Shown: in pieces, positions 52,396 through 62,800 of the stretch | Layout: each line of letters begins with the position of its first letter | Numbering within the stretch: the first letter of the stretch is position 1 | From: Deinococcus detaillensis | Lineage (GTDB): Bacteria > Deinococcota > Deinococci > Deinococcales > Deinococcaceae | DNA length: 64,000 bases | Direction: 5' to 3' | Assembly (NCBI RefSeq): GCF_007280555.1 | Contig: NZ_VKDB01000017.1 | Span: 1-64,000, forward strand | Notes under the pieces: generated by a model | Databases searched by the model: none | Told to the model about the DNA's origin: nothing | Seen by the model: the letters and a program-made list of their open reading frames with translations, nothing else | Position numbers and translations under genes: made by a program

Positions 52396-53282
52396 GCGTT
52401 CTGGTGGTCGGCAGCGCCAACACTGACATTTTGGTGCGGGTGCGCCGCGCTCCGCTGCCCGGCGAAACGGTGCTGGGAGGGGACGCCGAGGTGCAAGCGG
52501 GCGGCAAGGGAGCCAACCAAGCCGTAGCAGCGGCGCGGGCAGGCGCGGCGACGGCGTTTTGCGGCGCGGTGGGGGATGACACGTTCGCCTCGGTGCCGCG
52601 TGAGGCGCTGGGCTCGGCGGGCGTTGACCTCCAGCATTTACGCGAACTGAAGGTGCCCAGCGGCATTGCCCTGATTACCATTTCAGATGACGGTGAAAAC
52701 AGCATCACGGTGGCGAGCGGCGCAAACGCCCGTTTGAGTCCCGGAGACTTGCCCGCCGACTTTTCCAGCTTCACGCACCTGCTGATGCAGCAAGAAATCC
52801 CGCCCCAAACGGTGCTGGCCGCCGCTCAGAAAGCCAAACAAAGCGGCGTGCAGGTGCTGCTCAACGCCGCGCCCAGCCGTGAACTCAGCGCTGATTTGTG
52901 GCCGCTGCTGGACTATTTAATCGTCAACGAACATGAGCTGGCCCAACTGGCGGGTAAAGCAGAAGGCCAGGAAGAATCGGCAGCCCGCTCTCTGCTGGAG
53001 CACGGTGTGGGCGCGGTGATCGTCACGCTAGGCGGACGCGGGTCACTGGCAATCATGCCAACGAGCGTACTCAAGCAGGCCGCTCACAAAGTCGAAGTGG
53101 TGGACACCACCGGAGCGGGCGACACGTTTTGCGGCGTGCTGACAGCTTGGCTCTCTGGCGGCTCCGCTTTGCCCGAGGCGATGAAGGCGGCGGGCGTGGC
53201 CGGAGCGCTGGCCTGCACCAAACTGGGAGCGCAGGCGGCCATGCCTACACGCTCGAAGATCAAGGCAGCTTTGGCAGGCTGA
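52392..53282 (+). CDS. rbsK: Ribokinase
   Basis: A 296-residue PfkB-family sugar kinase. It has VVGSANTDILVRVRRAPLPGETVLGGDAEVQAGGKGANQAVAAARAGA (N-terminal signature), LLNAAPSRELSADLWPLLDYLIVNEHE, VIVTLGGRGS and the anion-hole/catalytic motif DTTGAGDTFCGVLTAWLSGG. It phosphorylates D-ribose at C5. It is translationally coupled to the deaminase gene, which suggests a nucleoside-salvage pair: the deaminase acts on a nucleobase or nucleoside and ribose is recovered. Confidence 0.9.
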   Translation: MSVLVVGSANTDILVRVRRAPLPGETVLGGDAEVQAGGKGANQAVAAARAGAATAFCGAVGDDTFASVPREALGSAGVDLQHLRELKVPSGIALITISDDGENSITVASGANARLSPGDLPADFSSFTHLLMQQEIPPQTVLAAAQKAKQSGVQVLLNAAPSRELSADLWPLLDYLIVNEHELAQLAGKAEGQEESAARSLLEHGVGAVIVTLGGRGSLAIMPTSVLKQAAHKVEVVDTTGAGDTFCGVLTAWLSGGSALPEAMKAAGVAGALACTKLGAQAAMPTRSKIKAALAG

Positions 53283-53354
53283 GCTGGGTGAGGCTTTGCC
53301 TTGCTTTATAGGCTCGGCCTTCTTACATCACCAAATTCCGCGATGCTGCGCCAT

Positions 53355-53387
53355 AAAAAAGCTCCCATGCCACGAAGACAGGGGAGC
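53355..53387 (-). terminator. Terminator of lon
   Basis: Minus-strand stem GCTCCC (53382-53387 region) / GGGAGC (53361-53366) with a 15-nt loop, followed by six T (53355-53360). A classical intrinsic terminator, 22 bp past the lon stop. Confidence 0.88.
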
Positions 53388-53409
53388 AAATTTAGTTTGG
53401 ATCAGCGCT

Positions 53410-55854
<2,445 letters not shown>

Positions 55855-56051
55855 GTTTGCTCCTTAAGCGCCGTACTCGGCCCCTGAACTCCGCTGACGC
55901 GAAATTCGGCTGGCAAAAACGGAGGAAAGTTTCTCTTTATTAGGCGCATCCTCAGTGCAAGCTCGGCCCTGAGAAAAAAGAATACGCCCCCCAACATGCC
56001 GAAAGTCTAACGGGCAAGTTGGAAGGACGCTGTAACCTAAACTGCTTTGTT

Positions 56052-57254
56052 TTATGCAGACTTCTTGAGTCCCTTAGACTCAAGTACCTTGAGCGGCTCA
56101 TCTATATTTTCAGCGTCAAAGGTTACTTTTTTCAACGATTCGAGCGGCAACTCGAACAACAAGTCGGTCATGGATTTTTCCAATACGGCCCGCAGTCCAC
56201 GCGCTCCGGTCTTGCGCTCGGCGGCGCGGTGGGCGACTTCTTTGAGCGCCGACTCGGTGAAGCTCAAGTCCACGTTCTGAAAACCGAAGAGGGCCTGATA
56301 CTGCTTGATGATCGCGCCCTGCGGCTCAGTCAAAATGCGGATCAGCGCGTCCTCGTCGAGGTCTTGAAGCTGCACCACCAGCGGCAGGCGGCCCACGAAC
56401 TCAGGAATCAAACCGAACTTGACCAAGTCTTCGGGCATGAATCGGAGTTCAGCTTTTTCGTCGCCTTTGTGCTCGGCCCCAAAACCCAGACCGCGCACGT
56501 TGGTGCGGCTGCGGCCAATATCGGCAATGCCGTCGAACGCGCCGCCCACGATGAACAAGATGTTCTTGGTGTTGACCTGCACCAGTTCCTGCTGAGGATG
56601 CTTGCGTCCGCCTTGCGGCGGCACCTGAGCAATAGTGCCCTCGATAATCTTGAGCAGGGCCTGCTGCACGCCCTCACCCGACACGTCGCGGGTAATCGAG
56701 GTGCCTTCAGACTTGCGTGCGATCTTGTCGATTTCGTCAATGTAGATGATGCCGCGCTCGGCTGCCGCCGGGTCGTACTCTGCGGCTTGCAGCAAGCGCA
56801 CGATCACGTTTTCCACATCGTCACCGACGTAACCGGCTTCGGTGAGGGTGGTGGCGTCGGCAATCGCAAACGGCACTTCTAGCATCTCAGCCAAGCTCTG
56901 GGCCAGCAGCGTTTTGCCGGTTCCAGTGGGGCCGATCAGCAAAATGTTGCTTTTTTGCAGGCCCACGTCCGGGTGTGCCAGGCGCTGATAGTGGCTGACC
57001 ACCGCGACGGCCAGCGCTTTTTTGGCTTCGTCTTGGCCGATCACGTACTCGTCGAGGTAGGCCTTGATTTCCTTGGGGCTGGGCAATTCGTCGAGGTTGA
57101 ACTCGCCGCCCGCCTTGCGCTGCTGCTTGACCAGATCAAAAGCCCGCTCCGAGCACTCATTGCAGATAAAAGCGGTGCGCCCCGGCGCTTCGATGAGCTG
57201 GGCAATTTGCGGATGGCTCCGCCCACAAAACGAACAACGATCAGACACGGTCAT
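56052..57254 (-). CDS. clpX: ClpX ATPase of the ClpXP protease
   Basis: A 400-residue AAA+ unfoldase. It has an N-terminal zinc finger (Cys7, Cys10, Cys31, Cys34), a Walker A GPTGTGKT at 108-115, the pore loop GYVG at 141-144, a Walker B IIYIDEID at 169-176 and the ClpP-contact IGF-like loop region LGFGAEHKG. It unfolds and threads substrates into ClpP. It lies 70 bp after clpP on the same strand, in the normal clpP-clpX order. Confidence 0.97.
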   Translation of the reverse strand: MTVSDRCSFCGRSHPQIAQLIEAPGRTAFICNECSERAFDLVKQQRKAGGEFNLDELPSPKEIKAYLDEYVIGQDEAKKALAVAVVSHYQRLAHPDVGLQKSNILLIGPTGTGKTLLAQSLAEMLEVPFAIADATTLTEAGYVGDDVENVIVRLLQAAEYDPAAAERGIIYIDEIDKIARKSEGTSITRDVSGEGVQQALLKIIEGTIAQVPPQGGRKHPQQELVQVNTKNILFIVGGAFDGIADIGRSRTNVRGLGFGAEHKGDEKAELRFMPEDLVKFGLIPEFVGRLPLVVQLQDLDEDALIRILTEPQGAIIKQYQALFGFQNVDLSFTESALKEVAHRAAERKTGARGLRAVLEKSMTDLLFELPLESLKKVTFDAENIDEPLKVLESKGLKKSA

Positions 57255-57324
57255 TCTCCTTCACCTGTTGTTTGTCCAGCATACGGTGTCCTTTCTTGTA
57301 GCACAGCCCCCGTCAAAGTCGTGC

Positions 57325-57924
<600 letters not shown>

Positions 57925-58008
57925 GCGGGGCATTCTAGCGCGGCTCAGGCTTTTGAAAGTGCGCTGATAGGGGGTGCTTTGCTTGGGTCTAGATTTGGCA
58001 ACAAAAAA

Positions 58009-58112
<104 letters not shown>

Positions 58113-58254
58113 AGGGCAGTGTAGCACTTCATAGGCTTTAAGGGGAAGGGTACGGGGCGTTTGTCAGATTTTTTTACATGAACGCTCTAAACATCGAAGC
58201 AAATTCAGAGCAAATTCCCTCTGGCACAACATTCAGCTCATGTTTTTGCCAACG

Positions 58255-58260
58255 CATACT
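58255..58260 (+). promoter_or_regulatory. Possible -10 box for the pilin gene
   Basis: CATACT is the best -10-like word in the roughly 290-bp gap before the first pilin. No good -35 lies 17 bp upstream. The rest of the gap shows nothing I recognise. Confidence 0.25.
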
Positions 58261-58406
58261 GCCGAGCCAAACCGTAAGAGCTGTGTAAGAACTCACGGCT
58301 TACCATTCATTCAGCAGCGAAGGAGACACCGACGCCGCCGCAATAGCAACAGGCGAGCGCAGCCATTTAATTCTCTTTCTGCGAGCGCCAACACAGGAGA
58401 AACACC

Positions 58407-58787
58407 ATGAACAACAAGAACCGTACCCAGGGCTTCACCCTCATCGAACTGCTCATCGTCATCGCCATCATCGGTATCCTGGCCGCCGTTTTGATCCCCA
58501 ACTTGCTGGGCGCTCAGAAGCGTGCCTATGACACCGGTGCCGCCTCCTGCGCCAAGAGCCTCCAGACTGTTCAAGCTATTAACCAGGTTGACAACCAGCA
58601 GTACCTCGCCACTATTGCCAAAACTGTCTCTGGCGTCAATGCAGCTTGCCAGCCTACCCAGGTCACGATTGCTGGTGGTGCCAGCGGCACTGGCAACCTC
58701 GACTACAGCATGACCGTCACCGATAGCCGTGGCAGCAAGACCTACACCATTACTCCTAGCAGCTTGAGCGGTGTCAACAACCCGTAA
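58407..58787 (+). CDS. Type IV pilin, major-type
   Basis: A 126-residue pre-pilin with a 9-residue leader cut at Gly9/Phe10. The mature N-terminus is FTLIELLIVIAIIGILAAVLIPNLLGAQ, with Glu at +5. The globular part has two Cys (AASCAKSLQ, NAACQPT) that likely form a disulfide, and a Gly/Ser/Thr-rich C-terminus. It would be processed by a prepilin peptidase and assembled into type IV pili. It has a strong CAGGAG ribosome site and is followed by a T-run terminator at 58811. It is paralogous to the pilin at 60287. Confidence 0.94.
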   Translation: MNNKNRTQGFTLIELLIVIAIIGILAAVLIPNLLGAQKRAYDTGAASCAKSLQTVQAINQVDNQQYLATIAKTVSGVNAACQPTQVTIAGGASGTGNLDYSMTVTDSRGSKTYTITPSSLSGVNNP

Positions 58788-58810
58788 ACCAGACCTAAAA
58801 TCACGAAGAG

Positions 58811-58836
58811 AAGGCGGCCATCAGGTCGCCTTTTTT
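58811..58836 (+). terminator. Terminator after the first pilin gene
   Basis: AAGGCGGCC (58811-58819) / GGTCGCCTT (58824-58832), one G-U pair, 4-nt loop ATCA, then TTTTTT (58831-58836). It can uncouple high pilin expression from the downstream ligase. Confidence 0.88.
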
Positions 58837-58867
58837 GTTCTCCATTTCGAGATACTTGAAGAGGATT

Positions 58868-60262
58868 ATGAAGAATAGTGCTACTTTAGAACAGAATCTG
58901 CTATCAATCTTCGTATTTTTGTACGGGATTTTGCTATGGCCCTTCGAGAACGCTACGGCCATATTTGTAGTTCCGAGACTTATTATTCTCGGGGCACTCG
59001 TAGTCATCTTACCAGTAGTGAGAATGGCAAGCCGAGAAGACGCCAATCTGTCCGACTTACCCACAGCTTTGGTAAGACAGCCCAGATACGTATTTTTCCT
59101 ATTGGCCTTCATCGCCTCAGTCGTCCTGTCAGTCTTGCTCTCTCCAGATCCAGGCCACGCTTGGTTTGGTAGCCAGGATTTTCAGACGGGAGGCATGTTT
59201 ATCATCCTAGCAAGCTTGGCCTTCTGGATTTACAGCACTGGGCCTAGAGTTCCACGATTTGGACTGCTCAGCCTCATCATTGTTCTTAATATTATAACCA
59301 TAGTCGAATACCTCGGCTTCAGACCTTTGAGCTTTGTGACCAGTGTTTTCCATCCCCTTTCGACTTCTTTCCCTGCAATTACGGTTGGCTATCGTGGTCA
59401 ACTCGCAGGACTACTTTTACTGTTGGCCGCACTTCCTCTCTACTGGTTTAAAGGCGATTACACAAATTGGAAGTTCTGCTTCTTATTTGCCTTATCAGTT
59501 GCGGGATTGGGATGCACTACCAATTCGACTGCTCTAGTCGCACTAGTTGTGACAATTTGTTTCATCATTGTCGCACAATTTAGATCACTCAGGTGGAAAA
59601 GCCTTATCGTCGTGACCATAGCCATTTTTTCTTATAACTCTTATCAATATCTAAAACCTGTCAACGGCTATTTCTACAGTCTGGGATGGGTTAAGGTAAA
59701 GTCCGAAAGCAAAGATGCTGAAAATACTCTGACCTTCTCCACCAGGCTGCTTTTATGGGAAGCGGCGACCAGAATGACACTGGCACGTCCAGTCTTTGGC
59801 TGGGGGCCGCAAACCTATAATCAGTATTGGTTCATGTATCTTCCAAAAGCTAAAGCAGATCGGCTGTTTCGCCTGGAATTGGGATTAAAGCCCGGACAAA
59901 AAATGGCCAGACTCAATGATTCCGCTGCTTACAAGCTTCCCAATGGTGAAGTACAACCAGTTATCCTAAATTACCTTTCCTCACACAGTGGTTATCTCGA
60001 TCTTGCATACGGTCACGGCATAATCGGAACCATTCTCTTTCTAGCACTTATTATCTCTGCACTTATCCATCTCTATAAGCTTTCGGGAAAGTTTTTTATC
60101 TACGCTCTGCTACCCATTTTGACTTACGGGATCTACCTCACAGCATGGTTCGTCACTGTTCCTGTAACGGGAATTGCAGCCGTTATTTTTGGAATGATTG
60201 TAAGTGATGCGATTGCAAAGTTGAGAACTCCAAAGCGTGCAACCTCAGCACCTCTAACGTAG
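58868..60262 (+). CDS. O-antigen ligase/polymerase-like membrane protein
   Basis: A 464-residue protein with about 11-12 hydrophobic segments and a long periplasmic loop late in the sequence. That loop ends in LSSHSGYLDLAYGHGIIGTILFLALIISAL, the H-S/N-x-Y-L pattern of the WaaL/Wzy_C family. These enzymes transfer lipid-linked glycans to lipid A core or, as PglL/TfpO, to pilin. It sits between two pilin genes, so pilin glycosylation is a natural guess. It is visibly AT-richer than its surroundings, which suggests acquisition. I start at the ATG 58868 (ribosome site GAAGAGGA); the frame start at 58835 lies inside the terminator. Confidence 0.8.
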   Translation: MKNSATLEQNLLSIFVFLYGILLWPFENATAIFVVPRLIILGALVVILPVVRMASREDANLSDLPTALVRQPRYVFFLLAFIASVVLSVLLSPDPGHAWFGSQDFQTGGMFIILASLAFWIYSTGPRVPRFGLLSLIIVLNIITIVEYLGFRPLSFVTSVFHPLSTSFPAITVGYRGQLAGLLLLLAALPLYWFKGDYTNWKFCFLFALSVAGLGCTTNSTALVALVVTICFIIVAQFRSLRWKSLIVVTIAIFSYNSYQYLKPVNGYFYSLGWVKVKSESKDAENTLTFSTRLLLWEAATRMTLARPVFGWGPQTYNQYWFMYLPKAKADRLFRLELGLKPGQKMARLNDSAAYKLPNGEVQPVILNYLSSHSGYLDLAYGHGIIGTILFLALIISALIHLYKLSGKFFIYALLPILTYGIYLTAWFVTVPVTGIAAVIFGMIVSDAIAKLRTPKRATSAPLT

Positions 60263-60286
60263 AGATGTCAACACAAAAGGAGTTTT

Positions 60287-60763
60287 ATGCAATCTTCTTC
60301 AGATCTTCTGAATGAAACGCCGAGCGAAATGCAGATAGAAGGCTTCACACTAATTGAGCTACTCATTGTCATCGCCATCATCGGGATTCTGGCCAGTGTG
60401 CTGATTCCCGGTGTTCTGGCGGCCAACAAACGCGCTTATGACACCAGTGCCCAGGCTTGTGGAAAAAGCATCCAGACGGCGCAAGCTATTGCACAAGTGG
60501 ACTTTAAGTCTTACCTGATGGTTGGCACTGGGAGCGGCGAGCTTAGTCGCTCGACAGATGGTGTCAATGCAGCCTGCGCCTTCTCCGATATGTTCGTTAA
60601 AGAGCGCAGTACCGCTGGCTCTATCGTTTCGGACTACACCATTGATGTCTGGGATCGTCGCGGCGGCCATGTCTTCACCCTATCTCCTAGTAGTTTCCTC
60701 AAAGATGCGCTTGGTGCGACCGCTTTCTCTAGCACTGGCGGGGGCGGCAGCAATCTGCCCTGA
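60287..60763 (+). CDS. Type IV pilin-like protein, second copy
   Basis: A 158-residue pre-pilin with an unusually long leader (19 residues), cut at Gly19/Phe20. The mature start is FTLIELLIVIAIIGILASVLIPGVLAANKRAYDT with Glu at +5. The two Cys (SAQACGKSIQ, NAACAFSD) align with the first pilin, so they are paralogues. The globular domain diverges and ends with a Gly-rich tail. The AAAGGAG ribosome site favours the long leader over the internal Met. It may be a minor pilin or an alternative subunit. Confidence 0.92.
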   Translation: MQSSSDLLNETPSEMQIEGFTLIELLIVIAIIGILASVLIPGVLAANKRAYDTSAQACGKSIQTAQAIAQVDFKSYLMVGTGSGELSRSTDGVNAACAFSDMFVKERSTAGSIVSDYTIDVWDRRGGHVFTLSPSSFLKDALGATAFSSTGGGGSNLP

Positions 60764-60783
60764 CTCGATTTCCTTCCTCTACT

Positions 60784-60816
60784 CCCAGCCTTGCTGTTTC
60801 AGGGCTGGGGCTTTTT
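60784..60816 (+). terminator. Terminator after the second pilin
   Basis: CCCAGCC (60784-60790) pairs with GGCTGGG (60803-60809), followed by GC and five T (60812-60816). Confidence 0.85.
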
Positions 60817-60915
60817 GGTTTATGCGTCCCCACACTCAATCTTTTCTCCTCGATACCACAACCAGAAAAAGTGCCTTCCCCCGTTCCCACTCTCCCATTT
60901 GTTAACCTACATCCC

Positions 60916-61404
60916 ATGCGCCTGCTTCCCGCTCTTCCCCTGCTGCTGCTGACGGCCTGCTCCGGCCAGATCAAAGATGTGCAGACGTTTTCGTATCTAG
61001 GCCACGAGCTGCGGAGCGGCATCATTGGCTATGACCGTTCGCCTCCAGCCGGTGGCCCTTACAGCCCGCTGTGGCAGACCTGCGGCAGCTACAGCGCCCC
61101 GATTTATTCCGAGTATGCGGTGCACAGCTTGGCACGCGGCGCGGTGTGGCTGACCTACTGGCCCACCCTCAGTCCCGCTGACCTCGGCAAGCTGAAAGAC
61201 GCCGTCAGCGCTCAGCCGAACACCTTGCTTTCACCGCTGGCCGATCAGCCCACTGCCATCATGGCCACCGCTTGGAATGCCCAACTCAGCGCCGACAGTG
61301 TGAGTGACAGCCGCCTGCGCCGCTTCGTGCAGGATTATGCCAATGCCAAAAGCGTGCCGGAAGCGGGCCAGCCCTGCACGGGTGGATACGGGGGAACCCA
61401 ATGA
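60916..61404 (+). CDS. DUF3105-like lipoprotein
   Basis: A 162-residue protein with a lipobox (LLPALPLLLLTAC, Cys at about residue 15), so a probable lipoprotein. The core contains YDRSPPAGGPYSPLWQTCGSYSAPIYSEYAVHSLARGAVWLTYWP, which matches the DUF3105 pattern (PPxGGxH, VHxLEHGxVxxxY), although the usual EHG is ARG here. The function of DUF3105 is unknown. The stop overlaps the sirtuin start (ATGA). I start at the ATG 60916. Confidence 0.72.
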   Translation: MRLLPALPLLLLTACSGQIKDVQTFSYLGHELRSGIIGYDRSPPAGGPYSPLWQTCGSYSAPIYSEYAVHSLARGAVWLTYWPTLSPADLGKLKDAVSAQPNTLLSPLADQPTAIMATAWNAQLSADSVSDSRLRRFVQDYANAKSVPEAGQPCTGGYGGTQ

Positions 61405-62165
61405 ACCAAACTCAGGCCGACTCCGCACTAGAACAAGCCCGCGCCTTACTGCAAGCCGCCAAGCGTGTGGCCGTTATCACCGGAGCGGGCATAAGCGCCG
61501 AGAGTGGCATCCCCACTTTCAGAGACGCCCAAACCGGCCATTGGGCCAGATTTCGCCCTGAAGACTTGGCCAGCCCCGAGGAGTACCGGCAAGACCCCGA
61601 AACGGTTTGGGAATGGTACGCCGGCCGGTACCGTGATGTCAGCGCCGCCCAGCCCAATGCCGGGCACGCGGCTCTCACCGAATTGGAGCGGCGCAAGAAC
61701 GGCCACACAGACGGTTTTTTGCTGGCCACCCAGAATGTAGACGGCCTGCATCAGCGGGCGGGCAGCCGCCAACTGGTGGAGTTGCACGGCAACCTGACCC
61801 ACGCCCGCTGCGAAGCGTGCCAGCATTTGGCAGCCCTGCCCGCCCCGGAGACGTTTGAGCCGCCGCCGATCTGCCCGGAGTGCGGATCACGGATGCGCCC
61901 CAACGTGGTGTGGTTTGGCGAGTGGCTGCCGCCCGAAGCACTGGCCCGCGCTGAGAGAGCATTTGAAGCCGCCGACGTGGCCCTGGTGATCGGCACCAGC
62001 AGCTTGGTGCAGCCCGCCGCCGATCTGGCGCTGCTGACGCTTGAAAACGGCGGCAGCATCATTGAAATCAACCCCGATGTCACGCCGCTGAGCGAGTGGG
62101 CCAGCGTCGTGCTGCGCTCAGGGGCCAGTCAAGCGCTACCCGACTTACTGGGGGGCTGGGCATGA
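61401..62165 (+). CDS. cobB: NAD-dependent protein deacylase (sirtuin)
   Basis: A 254-residue Sir2 enzyme with VAVITGAGISAESGIPTFRD (NAD site), TQNVDGLHQRAG, the catalytic His129 (ELHGNLTHARC), a zinc ribbon of Cys137, Cys140, Cys158, Cys161, and VVWFGEWLP. Tyr73 and Arg76 in WYAGR form the Tyr-x-x-Arg pair seen in deacylases able to remove succinyl or malonyl groups (SIRT5/CobB type). It removes acyl groups from protein lysines using NAD. It is translationally coupled to the lipoprotein before it and the GNAT after it. Confidence 0.93.
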   Translation: MNQTQADSALEQARALLQAAKRVAVITGAGISAESGIPTFRDAQTGHWARFRPEDLASPEEYRQDPETVWEWYAGRYRDVSAAQPNAGHAALTELERRKNGHTDGFLLATQNVDGLHQRAGSRQLVELHGNLTHARCEACQHLAALPAPETFEPPPICPECGSRMRPNVVWFGEWLPPEALARAERAFEAADVALVIGTSSLVQPAADLALLTLENGGSIIEINPDVTPLSEWASVVLRSGASQALPDLLGGWA

Positions 62166-62785
62166 GCCAACCATTACGACCCCTAAAACTGCGCTCTTAC
62201 GCGCCCACCGACTTGGCCGCCATCTACGATATCTGCTTACGCACAGCCGACGCGGGCGGTGACGGCGTGCATCTGTACCAAGACCCTTGGGTGCTGGGCC
62301 ACCGCTACGCCGGGCCATACGCGGCGCTAGAACCGGAGTTTTGCTTTGTACTGGAGGGCTCAGAGCGGGTTGAAGGCTACATTTTGGGCGTACCCGACAG
62401 TGCCCGCTTTGCTCGTGAAAGCGAGGCCAAATGGTTTTCGCTGCTGCGCCCGCTTTATCTTCTGCTGCCTGAAACCGACAAAAGTGAGGACGCGCAGGCC
62501 CGCCGCCTGATCCACGCGGGCTGCCCAGCGCCCAGCGCGGCCTGGCTCAGCCAGTATCCGGCCCACCTGCACATTGACCTACTGCCCAGCGCTCAGGGGC
62601 AGGGCTTGGGCCGCGCTCTAATGCAAGCGCTATGGGCGGCTCTTCGGCAGGCGGGCGTGCCGGGCGTGCATCTCGGCGTCGGCGCGGGCAACCCCAAAGC
62701 ACACGCCTTTTATCTTCACTTGGGCTTCACCGAGCTGGAGAAAGTCGAAGGCCGCTTTTGGACACTGGGCTACGACCTGCGCTAA
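62162..62785 (+). CDS. GNAT-family N-acetyltransferase
   Basis: A 207-residue acetyltransferase beginning KLRSYAPTDLAAIYDICLRTADAG, with the acetyl-CoA motif A LHIDLLPSAQGQGLGRALMQALWAALRQAG, and GVGAGNPKAHAFYLHLGFTEL. The layout is that of the GNAT relatives found beside or fused to glycosidases and lysine-modifying enzymes. The substrate is unknown. The start ATG at 62162 overlaps the sirtuin stop. It may be an enzyme balancing the sirtuin in a lysine acetylation switch; that is inference from gene order. Confidence 0.85.
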   Translation: MSQPLRPLKLRSYAPTDLAAIYDICLRTADAGGDGVHLYQDPWVLGHRYAGPYAALEPEFCFVLEGSERVEGYILGVPDSARFARESEAKWFSLLRPLYLLLPETDKSEDAQARRLIHAGCPAPSAAWLSQYPAHLHIDLLPSAQGQGLGRALMQALWAALRQAGVPGVHLGVGAGNPKAHAFYLHLGFTELEKVEGRFWTLGYDLR

Positions 62786-62800
62786 AGCCTACTTCGCGCC

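Noticed and set aside
58222..58240. TGGCAC upstream of the first pilin, like half of a sigma-54 promoter of pilA genes
   Set aside because: No TTGC box follows at the required 5-bp gap, and to my knowledge Deinococcus has no RpoN.
58835..58867. Upstream start of the O-antigen-ligase-like gene
   Set aside because: It lies in the T run of the pilin terminator and lacks a ribosome-binding site; the ATG at 58868 has one.
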